A stretch of 64,000 nucleotides of DNA, taken from Scopulibacillus_A cellulosilyticus. Its GTDB lineage: Bacteria > Bacillota > Bacilli > Bacillales > Sporolactobacillaceae. The DNA is taken from contig NZ_JBHTCO010000002.1 of NCBI RefSeq assembly GCF_042665295.1, positions 1 through 64,000 on the forward strand, read 5' to 3'. The notes under the pieces are model-generated. The model saw nothing but the letters and a program-made list of their open reading frames with translations, ran no database searches and was not told the origin of the DNA. A program made the position numbers and the translations under genes. The stretch's first letter is position 1. Each line of letters opens with the position of its first letter. This document shows, one piece after another, positions 1-7,593 of the stretch.

Positions 1-79
1 TGATGAGGTTGATAGGTCTGAGGTGGAAGCGTGGTGACACGTGAAGCTGACAGATACTAATCGGTCGAGGACTTAACCA
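1..79 (+). rRNA. 23S ribosomal RNA, 3' end (partial)
   Basis: The first 79 nt match the conserved 3' terminus of Bacillales 23S rRNA, ending in the GAGGACTTAACC that pairs with the 5' end of the molecule. The rest of the gene lies upstream of the window. The exact mature end is uncertain by a few bases. Confidence 0.95.
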
Positions 80-166
80 AATTACAGCATGTCTTATATT
101 CGCTACTGGTTTTGAAGGTTCAATCTTCAACTAAATAAAGGTTTGTCATTAATAACAAACCAATAG

Positions 167-282
167 TCTGGCGGCAATGGCGAAGAGGTCACACCCGTTC
201 CCATCCCGAACACGGTCGTTAAGCTCTTCAGCGCCGATGGTAATTGGGGGCTTCCCCCTGTGAGAGTAGGACGCTGCCAGGC
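167..282 (+). rRNA. 5S ribosomal RNA
   Basis: A 116-nt 5S rRNA. The ends CTGGCGGC and GCTGCCAG pair as helix I, and the internal CCCGTTCCCATCCCGAACAC and GAGAGTAGG blocks are hallmark 5S segments. It lies 87 nt after the 23S end and 58 nt before the first tRNA, the usual 23S-5S-tRNA order. Confidence 0.97.
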
Positions 283-340
283 AAAACTAAGTAATTATCA
301 TTAGTTTAATGTTTTAATTGATAATTTTCACCAATATTAT

Positions 341-415
341 TCCACAGTAGCTCAGTGGTAGAGCAATCGGCTGTTAACCGATCGGTCGTAGGTTCGAATC
401 CTACCTGTGGAGCCA
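341..415 (+). tRNA. tRNA-Asn (GTT)
   Basis: Cloverleaf with acceptor TCCACAG/CTGTGGA, anticodon GTT in loop CTGTTAA, T-arm GGTTCGAATCC and encoded CCA. First of 16 tRNAs in the trnD-type order. Confidence 0.97.
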
Positions 416-417
416 AT

Positions 418-509
418 GGAGAGCTGTCCGAGTGGCCGAAGGAGCACGATTGGAAATCGTGTAGACGGTCAACGCCGTCTCGAGGGTTCGAATCCCTCGC
501 TCTCCGCCA
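418..509 (+). tRNA. tRNA-Ser (GGA)
   Basis: Class II tRNA with a long variable arm (GACGGTCAACGCCGTC), anticodon GGA within ATTGGAAAT, and encoded CCA. It starts two bases after the CCA of tRNA-Asn. Confidence 0.97.
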
Positions 510-520
510 GTAAATTTATT

Positions 521-595
521 GGCCCGTTGGTCAAGTGGTTAAGACACCGCCCTTTCACGGCGGTAACACGGGTTCGAATCCCGTACGGGTCACCA
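521..595 (+). tRNA. tRNA-Glu (TTC)
   Basis: Acceptor GGCCCGT/ACGGGTC (one G-T wobble), anticodon TTC in loop CTTTCAC, T-arm GGTTCGAATCC, encoded CCA. Confidence 0.97.
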
Positions 596-666
596 TTTTA
601 ATCATAAAAAAACTCTTGTAAAGTTGTTAGTTATCAAATATAATATTACTTGTCACGTTCCAAATT

Positions 667-742
667 GGAGGATTAGCTCAGCTGGGAGAGCATCTGCCTT
701 ACAAGCAGGGGGTCGCAGGTTCGAGCCCTGCATCCTCCACCA
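667..742 (+). tRNA. tRNA-Val (TAC)
   Basis: Acceptor GGAGGAT/ATCCTCC, anticodon TAC in loop CTTACAA, T-arm GGTTCGAGCCC, encoded CCA. Confidence 0.97.
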
Positions 743-757
743 TATAATTTATATTGT

Positions 758-834
<77 letters not shown>

Positions 835-940
835 CTATTTATCAAATGTACGTCGTCGATTTGACTTCATTGTTCATTTGATATCTGGAGTACCCTTGTG
901 GTGCAACCAATCTACAACATGAATAAGCTTCTCTGCAGAT

Positions 941-990
941 TTGCGACGAGAAGTTGGCGTTACTTCTTGAATATCCATCGGTGCAGGAGC
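941..990 (+). repeat. REP-like hairpin, copy 1
   Basis: Starts TTGCGACGAGAAGT and ends CATCGGTGCAGGAGC. GAAGT pairs with ACTTC, and the outer GCGACGA pairs imperfectly with TCGGTGC. Same family as 1021-1069, 9073-9121, 35430-35476 and 35506-35553. Confidence 0.75.
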
Positions 991-1020
991 ACGGTTATCT
1001 CAAGTTTTCATCTTTGAACT

Positions 1021-1069
1021 GCGACGAGAAGTGGAATAATCATCTTAGAATATTCATCGGCGCAGGAGC
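1021..1069 (+). repeat. REP-like hairpin, copy 2
   Basis: Starts GCGACGAGAAGT and ends CATCGGCGCAGGAGC, in the same orientation as copy 1 and 30 nt after it. The outer GCGACGA / TCGGCGC arms pair with one mismatch; the internal stem is weaker than in other copies. Confidence 0.75.
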
Positions 1070-1119
1070 AATACAACGCCAAGCTTATTCAATATAAGTG
1101 CACAAACTAATTTAACCAT

Positions 1120-1195
1120 GGTCCCGTGGTGTAGTGGTTAACATGCCTGCCTGTCACGCAGGAGATCGCCGGTTCAAATCCGGTCGGGACCGCCA
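1120..1195 (+). tRNA. tRNA-Asp (GTC)
   Basis: Acceptor GGTCCCG/CGGGACC, anticodon GTC in loop CTGTCAC, encoded CCA. First tRNA after the 285-nt gap. Confidence 0.97.
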
Positions 1196-1213
1196 TTTTG
1201 AAATCATCATCAT

Positions 1214-1289
<76 letters not shown>

Positions 1290-1302
1290 CCAAATATAAT
1301 AT

Positions 1303-1375
<73 letters not shown>

Positions 1376-1445
1376 TTCTTTTAAAAAAGTAACTATCTGT
1401 CAAGCAAAGTCTTTATTCTAGCATTTGCGCTTTGAATTTAAATTC

Positions 1446-1530
1446 GGAGGGATAGCGAAGAGGCCAAACGCGGCGGACTGTAAATCCGCTCCCTACGGGT
1501 TCGAAGGTTCGAATCCTTCTCCCTCCACCA
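1446..1530 (+). tRNA. tRNA-Tyr (GTA)
   Basis: Class II tRNA, acceptor GGAGGGA/TCCCTCC, anticodon GTA in loop CTGTAAA, long variable arm, encoded CCA. Confidence 0.96.
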
Positions 1531-1543
1531 TTAATATAATTAT

Positions 1544-1617
1544 AGGGGTATAGTTTAACGGTAGAACAGAGGTCTCCAAAACCTCCAGTGTGGGTTCGAT
1601 TCCTACTACCCCTGCCA
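1544..1617 (+). tRNA. tRNA-Trp (CCA)
   Basis: Acceptor AGGGGTA/TACCCCT, anticodon CCA in loop CTCCAAA, encoded 3' CCA. Confidence 0.96.
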
Positions 1618-1628
1618 CTTAGTAATAT

Positions 1629-1705
1629 GGCGGTTGTGGCGAAGTGGTTAACGCATCGGATTGTGGTTCCGACATTCGTGGGTTCGATTCCCATCAACCG
1701 CCCCA
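1629..1705 (+). tRNA. tRNA-His (GTG)
   Basis: Carries the extra G-1 opposite C73 that is diagnostic of tRNA-His (G + GCGGTTG ... CAACCGC + C). Anticodon GTG in loop TTGTGGT, encoded CCA. Confidence 0.97.
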
Positions 1706-1720
1706 TTAATAAAGTTATTT

Positions 1721-1795
1721 TGGGCTATAGCCAAGCGGTAAGGCAACGGATTTTGGTTCCGTCATGCGCTGGTTCGAATCCAGCTAGCCCAGCCA
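1721..1795 (+). tRNA. tRNA-Gln (TTG)
   Basis: Acceptor TGGGCTA/TAGCCCA, anticodon TTG in loop TTTTGGT, encoded CCA. Confidence 0.96.
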
Positions 1796-1801
1796 GGATA
1801 C

Positions 1802-1876
1802 GCGGAAGTAGTTCAGTGGTAGAACATCACCTTGCCAAGGTGGGGGTCGCGGGTTCGAATCCCGTCTTCCGCTCCA
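1802..1876 (+). tRNA. tRNA-Gly (GCC)
   Basis: Acceptor GCGGAAG/CTTCCGC, anticodon GCC in loop TTGCCAA, encoded CCA. Confidence 0.97.
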
Positions 1877-1887
1877 TTTTATATATC

Positions 1888-1962
1888 GGCGGCATAGCCA
1901 AGTGGTAAGGCACGGGTCTGCAAAACCCTTATCCCCCGGTTCGAATCCGGGTGCCGCCTCCA
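1888..1962 (+). tRNA. tRNA-Cys (GCA)
   Basis: Acceptor GGCGGCA/TGCCGCC, anticodon GCA in loop CTGCAAA, encoded CCA. Confidence 0.97.
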
Positions 1963-1977
1963 AATTTTATCTGCCTT

Positions 1978-2066
1978 GCCGGGGTGGCGGAATTGGCAGA
2001 CGCACAGGACTTAAAATCCTGCGGTAGGTGACTACCGTGCCGGTTCGAGTCCGGCCCTCGGCACCA
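1978..2066 (+). tRNA. tRNA-Leu (TAA)
   Basis: Class II tRNA with variable arm GGTAGGTGACTACC, anticodon TAA in loop CTTAAAA, encoded CCA. Confidence 0.97.
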
Positions 2067-2094
2067 TCTTTCTTCTTATAGTAATGTTTTATAT

Positions 2095-2179
2095 GCCGGT
2101 GTGGCGGAATTGGCAGACGCGCACGACTCAAAATCGTGTTCCTTCGGGAGTGTCGGTTCGACCCCGACCACCGGTACCA
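2095..2179 (+). tRNA. tRNA-Leu (CAA)
   Basis: Class II tRNA, anticodon CAA in loop CTCAAAA, variable arm TTCCTTCGGGA, encoded CCA. Last tRNA of the cluster; a terminator follows 26 nt later. Confidence 0.97.
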
Positions 2180-2205
2180 CTTACATAAGAAAATGCTTTT
2201 ATATT

Positions 2206-2240
2206 AACGTTTCTTACAGAAGTAAGGAACGTTTTTATTT
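2206..2240 (+). terminator. Rho-independent terminator of the rRNA-tRNA operon
   Basis: Perfect stem AACGTTTCTTAC-AGAA-GTAAGGAACGTT (with a T-G mismatch region) followed by TTTTATTTT, 26 nt after the last tRNA. Confidence 0.92.
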
Positions 2241-2383
2241 TACCCATTGAAGAGTATTTGTATATAATTAACAGTATGAAGTTTATAACTAATTTCTTAG
2301 AAAATTAAAGAAGTAAATATTAAGTCAGAAAATATAAATAATGTTATAATATAAAGAAGAGTATCTTAAGGGGTTGTCTGCTT

Positions 2384-2902
2384 TTGAGCAAGTTAAAAAT
2401 TAAACTTCAAAATGGAAATAGAAAAGTTGAGCTTGAAATGGAAGACCATTCAGATGACATGCAATCTCGTATTTTTTTTGAGTGTCTGAATTTTATTAAT
2501 AGTAACCAAGAAACTGCTGTAAAGGAAGAAAATGAGTATGGGCTTGAGGATATAAAAAATGGCTACCAGGCTTTAAAGTCTGAAAAAATTGGATTACATC
2601 ATCCAATATCGGAGTTTTTCCCATATACCGGCGTAAAAATAAGAAATAATGAAGCACGTTATCAGCTTTTTTATATTTGTGACGGCGATGGATGCGGGCA
2701 TCGCGGTAAACACTTTATCCGCAGCGGTACAATCTATGTAAATTGTCATGAGTGCAGCCATCGTATGCGGGTAAGACATGCTGATTATAGAGGGTTGCCG
2801 CATCAAGATGAATACGGTAATTACTTTATTGCAGGAGCATTTGAAAGGTCTCCTGAACACGATAATCATAAAGAAAATACTGATAAAACAGGTACTACAT
2901 AA
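2384..2902 (+). CDS. Hypothetical protein with a Cys-rich (probable Zn-ribbon) C-terminal half
   Basis: 172 residues from a TTG start at 2384, preceded by AAGGGG. The start gives MSKLKIKLQNGNRKVELEMED, a beta-rich and charged N-terminus. The C-terminal half carries Cys pairs CDGDGC and CHEC (residues about 99-122) spaced like a zinc ribbon, then basic His-rich sequence. I do not recognise the family. It is a lone gene between the tRNA terminator and the convergent cwlJ, with its own terminator at 2914-2947. A nucleic-acid-binding role is only an inference from the ribbon-like Cys spacing. Confidence 0.75.
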   Translation: MSKLKIKLQNGNRKVELEMEDHSDDMQSRIFFECLNFINSNQETAVKEENEYGLEDIKNGYQALKSEKIGLHHPISEFFPYTGVKIRNNEARYQLFYICDGDGCGHRGKHFIRSGTIYVNCHECSHRMRVRHADYRGLPHQDEYGNYFIAGAFERSPEHDNHKENTDKTGTT

Positions 2903-2913
2903 ATATAATACGA

Positions 2914-2947
2914 AGAACCCCATTTAATTGAAAATGGGGCTCTTTTG
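2914..2947. terminator. Bidirectional terminator
   Basis: Stem CCCCATTT-AATTGA-AAATGGGG followed by CTCTTTTG on the plus strand. It lies between the convergent genes at 2384-2902 (+) and cwlJ (-). Confidence 0.85.
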
Positions 2948-2997
2948 CATTAGAAATCGATAAATGAGTTTTTAATATGCTGTTATTATGCGAATTA

Positions 2998-3426
2998 TTA
3001 AAAGGTGTTATAAACATTTTGACAAGTTTCAGATGTCGGTTCATAAAAACAATGCAGTTTGTAACGCCCAACTAAAGGCTGATTATACCAGCGCGCCGGA
3101 CAATTGCCCGACGGCTTAAAGTACCACAGACTATATTTGGCTGGCCAATGTTTTGCACCATTAATTGCTTTCCGGGCTAAGCGCTTTTCACTTTCTCTTG
3201 CCCTTTGATAGAAATAACCATGTATCACAGCTTCAAATGCATGCGGCTGATAAACCATTTGCGGAATTGTACGAATCCCTTTAAAGTCGGAACAGTTCGC
3301 CCTTATCCTGTTAATTCCCACATTCCCGACGAGCATCATTCCTAAAGTTCCTTCTCCCTCAGCCTCAGCTCTAAGCAATCTTGCCAAAAGCGAAATATCT
3401 GATGAATTAGCACTAACAACAGCCAT
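2998..3426 (-). CDS. cwlJ: CwlJ, spore cortex-lytic cell wall hydrolase
   Basis: 142 residues, the same length as B. subtilis CwlJ, and near-identical in blocks such as ARLLRAEAEGEG, LVGNVGINRIRANCSDF and the end SETCQNVYNTF. It belongs to the Hydrolase_2 (SleB/CwlJ) family; the Glu residues of RAEAEGEG correspond to the catalytic region. There is no signal peptide, as expected of a protein deposited in the coat from the mother cell. In Bacillus it degrades cortex peptidoglycan during germination, activated by Ca-dipicolinate. The ATG is preceded by GGAGGTGAAGTC. It is monocistronic here; its usual partner GerQ is not in the window. Confidence 0.96.
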   Translation of the reverse strand: MAVVSANSSDISLLARLLRAEAEGEGTLGMMLVGNVGINRIRANCSDFKGIRTIPQMVYQPHAFEAVIHGYFYQRARESEKRLARKAINGAKHWPAKYSLWYFKPSGNCPARWYNQPLVGRYKLHCFYEPTSETCQNVYNTF

Positions 3427-3607
3427 GACTTCACCTCCAGTATGCTGCTATCTGTATCATATTACTTTTGAGTTTGGTTAATAACCATAAAATTAATCTA
3501 TAAATTTATGAACTAAAGCTGATTTTATTATTACTATAGAATCTTACCTGCATTTTGATAGAATAATAGAATATAATATAACGATATTTATATATAAGGT
3601 GATGTAT

Positions 3608-4468
3608 TTGAAAAAGTTAACAATTATTTTTACAGCATTTTGCTGCGCATTAGTAATACTTGCAGGATGCGCCGTACCGTCAGCATCGAATTCTCATTCT
3701 GGAAGCGAACACGCTAAAACTGGTTATTCACAGAAGGCATCAACTGACTCCGCATCAAATCAATCTCATAAAAAACTTGTTAAGGCAAAGGTTATTAAAG
3801 TCATTGATGGAGATACGATTAAGGTTCGTCTCAATGAAAAAGAAGAAACGGTAAGATTTTTATTAGTTGATACGCCGGAAACCCATCATCCTCGTCTTGG
3901 TGTCCAGCCGTATGGACCTGAGGCAAGTCAATTTACACATAAACTGTTGGATGGAAAAACAGCAGATCTTGAACTTGCAGTTGGCGGCGGGCGTGATAAA
4001 TACGGCAGAGTTCTTGCTTATGTATATGTGGACGGCAAATCCGTAGAAGAAGAATTATTAAAACGCGGGTTAGCCAGGGTGGCATATGTTTATCCGCCTA
4101 ATACAAAATATGTCGATGAATATCGTGCGATTCAGAAGAAAGCTCAGAAAAAAGGCATTGGCATTTGGTCAGTTGAGGATTATGCGGGAAAAGACGGCTA
4201 TCACCCCGAGGTTATAAATAATAATAAAAAGGGTACAGATCGTTTTAAAAATACTGAACAAGATCAATCCTCATCATCACATGCTTCATCTTTTTCACCG
4301 GATAACAACGGCAACTGTGATGGACAGATTAAAGGCAACATTTCAGGAAACGGAAATAGAATTTATCATGAACCGGGAGATCAGTCTTATAAAGTGACAA
4401 AGGCTGAAAAATGTTTTACAACAAAACAAGCCGCTGAGCAGGATGGTTTTCGGGCACCGAGAAACTGA
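3608..4468 (+). CDS. Secreted lipoprotein thermonuclease (SNase) with C-terminal sunset domain
   Basis: Staphylococcal-nuclease-type phosphodiesterase. The N-terminus is a lipoprotein signal (KKLTIIFTAF ... VILAGC), then a Ser-rich spacer and the SNase fold (residues about 55-195) with VIDGDTIKV, the catalytic Arg/Glu-type segments VRFLLVDTPE and GRDKYGRVLAYVY, and ending in IGIWS. The last 50 residues (GNISGNGNRIYHEPG, AEQDGFRAP) look like the sunset domain often attached to extracellular SNases. The start is likely TTG 3608, since AAGGTGAT sits 5 nt before it; GTG 3599 or ATG 3602 overlap that ribosome site. Likely role: extracellular nucleic acid degradation at the membrane surface. Confidence 0.9.
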   Translation: MKKLTIIFTAFCCALVILAGCAVPSASNSHSGSEHAKTGYSQKASTDSASNQSHKKLVKAKVIKVIDGDTIKVRLNEKEETVRFLLVDTPETHHPRLGVQPYGPEASQFTHKLLDGKTADLELAVGGGRDKYGRVLAYVYVDGKSVEEELLKRGLARVAYVYPPNTKYVDEYRAIQKKAQKKGIGIWSVEDYAGKDGYHPEVINNNKKGTDRFKNTEQDQSSSSHASSFSPDNNGNCDGQIKGNISGNGNRIYHEPGDQSYKVTKAEKCFTTKQAAEQDGFRAPRN

Positions 4469-4562
4469 TTAAACAGCAAAAAACAACGAGATATTTGATA
4501 AATGTTATTGTTGAAGCCAAAGCTGTTTGCACCGTGGATAAAAAAGTTATCGTAAAAACAAT

Positions 4563-4597
4563 TAGCGATCACCATGACGGTATGATGATCGCTTAAT
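4563..4597. terminator. Bidirectional terminator-like hairpin
   Basis: AGCGATCACCAT-GACGGT-ATGATGATCGCT (one mismatch) between the convergent nuclease gene and the minus-strand gene ending at 4613. The T tails are modest on both sides (TAATTT; AATTGTTTTT). Confidence 0.7.
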
Positions 4598-4612
4598 TTC
4601 GCTAAAGAAAGT

Positions 4613-4837
4613 TTATTGATATTCGGCCTTTACTTCGTTATAAGCCTCGTCCAAATTCCGAATCCGGCGGACAAGTTCAAAGTTTTTGTTAAGGTTATCA
4701 TGAATGATTGTTGATACAACCGAACGGTAATAGCTGTTTGCAGCTTGCGTCGGATTAAGGACTTCTTTACTTTTTTCAATATGAACACGAAGCGCTTCTT
4801 TAAAATAATCTACGCTGAATTTGTCTGTATTAGCCAT
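4613..4837 (-). CDS. Small hypothetical protein (74 aa)
   Basis: 74 residues, predicted mostly helical, Asn- and Glu/Lys-rich (DKFSVDYFKEALRVHIEKSK). No signal peptide or membrane segment. AAGGAG lies ahead of the ATG with a long but usable spacing. It follows the B3/B4 protein by 19 nt on the same strand, so the two are probably one transcript. Family not recognised. Confidence 0.7.
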   Translation of the reverse strand: MANTDKFSVDYFKEALRVHIEKSKEVLNPTQAANSYYRSVVSTIIHDNLNKNFELVRRIRNLDEAYNEVKAEYQ

Positions 4838-4856
4838 AAAAACGACACTCCTTATG

Positions 4857-5528
4857 TTAATTAATGATTTTATAGTAAGCCTTACCGCTGTGAATATGGG
4901 TGAACATATTCATTATTTCAGTGATTATTTTTGTTGAAGTACTGTTATCTATTGAAGGTTTTAAATAAACGATTTGCAGGGCATTTACAGTATCACGGGT
5001 GACCATGGTTCTCTTAGAGTCAACGATCGGGCTGCCGAAGGCGCCGCTTTCATCCGCGGTTATTAATTTTCCCTTCATTGACATCTCCCGGCCATTAATG
5101 CCTTCATACTGGTCATTTTCACTGCCTAAGGTTAATTGAATATCGCCGTTAATATGGTCTAAGTCATAAATACCAAGCGGAATTTCATATTTCAATGAGA
5201 AAAAATTGTTCAAATCGGCTGCGGAATGGATAGAAGGTAATGCTTGTCCTTTTTTTAGGCGCCGAAACAAAGCTTCTTGAGATGGCCGGTAACGTGAAGG
5301 ATCAATGTCTAAGGATTTAAAGATTTTTCGCCATTCAGAAACACCATCGATGTCTGTAACACCTTTTTCCTCTAATGCCAACATTATTTCCTCATAAAAT
5401 AGCTGAAATCGCCCTTTAATCATTTGCGGTAAATCGCTAACCGCGATATCATGGTAAGTAATCATGCCTATATGTATGGAAGGGCATTTTTCTTTAACGG
5501 TATTATTAATCATAATTGATTGATGCAT
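4857..5528 (-). CDS. B3/B4 tRNA-binding domain protein (PheT-like editing domain)
   Basis: About 223 residues from ATG 5528, which has GAGGTG 6 nt upstream; an ATG at 5546 lies before that site and is less likely. The body matches stand-alone B3/B4-domain proteins related to the editing module of phenylalanyl-tRNA synthetase beta: SEWRKIFKSLDIDPSRYRPS, LKKGQALPSIHSAADLNNFF, EIPLGIYDLDHI and a C-terminal VTRDTVNALQIVY. Members are thought to bind or edit aminoacyl-tRNA, but most are uncharacterised. It runs divergently from queG. Confidence 0.85.
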   Translation of the reverse strand: MHQSIMINNTVKEKCPSIHIGMITYHDIAVSDLPQMIKGRFQLFYEEIMLALEEKGVTDIDGVSEWRKIFKSLDIDPSRYRPSQEALFRRLKKGQALPSIHSAADLNNFFSLKYEIPLGIYDLDHINGDIQLTLGSENDQYEGINGREMSMKGKLITADESGAFGSPIVDSKRTMVTRDTVNALQIVYLKPSIDNSTSTKIITEIMNMFTHIHSGKAYYKIIN

Positions 5529-5608
5529 ATGACCCACCTCATTCATTCCTTTCCATTAAGTTTATCATAAAGTGAACCTTCCATCAGCAGGAGCTTTCTT
5601 TCATACTT

Positions 5609-5640
5609 TTACGGACGGTTTCACCGGGATAAATAACTAT
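5609..5640 (+). repeat. Short dispersed repeat (CACCGGGATAAA family), copy 1
   Basis: TTACGGACGGTTTCACCGGG followed by ATAAATAACTAT. Near-identical motifs occur at 7466-7491 and, inverted, at 35343-35373. Here it lies in the intergenic region between the B3/B4 gene and queG. Confidence 0.65.
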
Positions 5641-5672
5641 TGTTGCAGGATGAGATTCAAAGGGTGATCAAA

Positions 5673-6860
5673 ATGAATATAAATAACCTAAAGCATAAAT
5701 TAATTGAATACAGCCGGGAAATTGGCATCGATAAGATCGGGTTTACGACTGCTGATCCTTTTGAATCATTGAAAGCCAGGCTTTATCAACAACAGGCTCT
5801 TGGTTATCAATCAGGATTTGAAGAGAAAGATATAGAAAAACGAACGGAACCCGGTAAGCTTTTAGAAGGGGCGCAATCAATTATTGCGATTGCTCTTGCC
5901 TATCCTTCAAAATTTAAAGATAAACCGGTAAACACAAAAGGACATCGGCGGGGGTCTTTTTCCCGGGCGTCGTGGGGAATAGATTATCATAATATATTAA
6001 GAAGCCGTCTGAATAAGCTTGAGGCATATATTCGTGAATTTTTGCCGGAAGCAAAAATAAAATCAATGGTCGACACAGGTGAATTGTCAGACCGGGCAGT
6101 TGCTGAACGTGCGGGGATTGGCTGGTCGGGTAAAAATACGAATCTTATTACAGAAGAGTTCGGGTCTTATGTATATCTTGGTGAAATGATTACAAACATT
6201 CCTTTTGAACCTGACCAACCTGCTGAAGACTTATGCGCCTCATGTCATTTATGTGTTGACCATTGTCCGACAGAAGCACTTGTTCAAGGCGGTCAATTAA
6301 ATGCTAATAAATGTATTGCATTTTTAACACAAACGAAGCAGGATATTCCTGAGCCATATAGAAAAGCAATAGGGAACAGACTTTACGGCTGTGATACATG
6401 CCAGCAAGTTTGCCCGTATAACAGGGGAATGGACCATCATTTTCATGAAGAAATGGAGCCAGACCCGGCACTGGTTAAACCGCTTCTCAAACCGCTATTA
6501 AAGATAAGCAACCGTGAATTTAAAGATCGTTATGGGTTCATGGCAGGCTCCTGGCGGGGAAAAAAGCCGATTCAGCGCAATGCGGTGATAGCCTTGGGCA
6601 ACTATAAAGAAGTAAGTGCCGTTCCTGATCTTATTGATCTAGTGGAAAGTGATCCAAGACCGGTAATACGAAGCAGTGCCATATGGTCTCTCAAACAAAT
6701 GATCTCTCGCTGCTCTGATGAAAGCATTGAACAAGCAAAATATCGGCTCGAACAAGTCGTTTCAAATGAGGAAAATGAGGATATTAAAAAAGAAATCAAT
6801 CTTCTCCTTGAACAGATAAAGCAATGCAAGGAAACAGTTAACTGGGAGACGGAGAATTAA
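5673..6860 (+). CDS. queG: QueG, epoxyqueuosine reductase
   Basis: 395 residues from ATG 5673 (AAAGGGTGATCAAA-ATG; the longer TTG reading from 5640 has no ribosome site). It catalyses the last step of queuosine synthesis, reducing epoxyqueuosine in tRNA with cobalamin and 4Fe-4S clusters. Visible features: catalytic Asp134 in SMVDTGELSDR; ferredoxin Cys at 188, 191, 194 and 198 (CASCHLCVDHCP); further Cys 214, 240, 243 and 247 (CDTCQQVCP); and C-terminal HEAT-like helices. Orthologue of B. subtilis YhbA. It forms an operon with ogt 11 nt downstream. Confidence 0.96.
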   Translation: MNINNLKHKLIEYSREIGIDKIGFTTADPFESLKARLYQQQALGYQSGFEEKDIEKRTEPGKLLEGAQSIIAIALAYPSKFKDKPVNTKGHRRGSFSRASWGIDYHNILRSRLNKLEAYIREFLPEAKIKSMVDTGELSDRAVAERAGIGWSGKNTNLITEEFGSYVYLGEMITNIPFEPDQPAEDLCASCHLCVDHCPTEALVQGGQLNANKCIAFLTQTKQDIPEPYRKAIGNRLYGCDTCQQVCPYNRGMDHHFHEEMEPDPALVKPLLKPLLKISNREFKDRYGFMAGSWRGKKPIQRNAVIALGNYKEVSAVPDLIDLVESDPRPVIRSSAIWSLKQMISRCSDESIEQAKYRLEQVVSNEENEDIKKEINLLLEQIKQCKETVNWETEN

Positions 6861-6871
6861 GAAGGGGTAAT

Positions 6872-7393
6872 ATGGTTAAAAAACCTTATATTTATATTGA
6901 TGATATGGAAAGTCCAGTAGGAATGTTAACGATTGCTTGCCATCAAGATGGATTGTGCAATATCGAATTTGGGGATATCGATACAGCATTTCCTAAGATC
7001 CAGACTTGGGCAAAGAGGAATATGATCCGGAATGATATTAAGCAAGACTCTGATTATACAAAAGAAGTGGTCAATCAGTTAAATGAATATTTTCAAGGCG
7101 AAAGGAAAAGCTTTGATTTGCCTCTCTATTTGAAAGGCACACCATTTCAAATAAAAGTATGGGAAGCCTTGCAAGATATTAAATATGGGGAAACAAAAAC
7201 TTATAAAGATATAGCCGAAGCGATAGGCAAACCGAAAGCGGTCAGAGCAGTCGGCGGTGCAAACAATAAGAATCCTATATCAATTGTTGTGCCTTGTCAC
7301 AGAGTGATCGGATCCAGCGGCTGCCTAATCGGATACGGCGGCGGTTTAGATAAAAAACAGATATTGCTGGAACATGAACAAAAGTATTTATAG
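6872..7393 (+). CDS. ogt: Methylated-DNA--protein-cysteine methyltransferase
   Basis: 173 residues. Direct repair enzyme that moves the methyl group of O6-methylguanine to its own Cys in a suicide reaction. Cys142 sits in PCHRVIG; the DNA-binding helix-turn-helix includes YKDIAEAIGKPKAVRAVG; the N-terminal ribonuclease-like lid starts with SPVGMLTIACHQDGLCNIEF. It follows queG by 11 nt (GAAGGGGTAATATG) and is closed by a terminator, so it is the last gene of that unit. Confidence 0.95.
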   Translation: MVKKPYIYIDDMESPVGMLTIACHQDGLCNIEFGDIDTAFPKIQTWAKRNMIRNDIKQDSDYTKEVVNQLNEYFQGERKSFDLPLYLKGTPFQIKVWEALQDIKYGETKTYKDIAEAIGKPKAVRAVGGANNKNPISIVVPCHRVIGSSGCLIGYGGGLDKKQILLEHEQKYL

Positions 7394-7401
7394 AACTAAT
7401 C

Positions 7402-7436
7402 AAGCACGCTAAGAAAGTTCAAAGCGTGCTTTTCTG
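7402..7436 (+). terminator. Rho-independent terminator after ogt
   Basis: AAGCACGCT-AAGAAAGTTCA-AAGCGTGCTT followed by TTCTG. Confidence 0.85.
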
Positions 7437-7465
7437 TATTCTGATTTGAATGATTATTGCAATAG

Positions 7466-7491
7466 ACAGTTGCACCGGGATAAAATACTAT
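7466..7491 (+). repeat. Short dispersed repeat (CACCGGGATAAA family), copy 2
   Basis: Reads ACAGTTGCACCGGGATAAAA then TACTAT, matching 5609-5640 over the CACCGGGATAAA core and the TACTAT tail. It lies about 100 nt upstream of the yhbB start. Confidence 0.6.
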
Positions 7492-7593
7492 GGCTTTTTC
7501 TTTAACATACCGACAAGCCCTGGGAACATATTTTATAAAGATAGGCAGGCAAGGCAACTGTTGAAGTATGAGAGGAAGGGCGGGTACGTTACC

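Larger units (their letters stand above)
921..1090. repeat. Composite hairpin-repeat element splitting the tRNA cluster
   Basis: The gap between tRNA-fMet and tRNA-Asp holds no gene. It contains two copies of the dispersed REP-like hairpin (941-990 and 1021-1069), bracketed by a perfect 10-bp inverted repeat GAATAAGCTT (921-930) / AAGCTTATTC (1081-1090). The whole 170-nt block could fold as one stem carrying two side hairpins. Confidence 0.7.

Noticed and set aside
5580..5597. ATCAGCAGGAGC upstream of queG, like the 3' end of the REP-like hairpin
   Set aside because: Only about 12 nt match and the GCGACGAG arm is missing; too short to call a copy.
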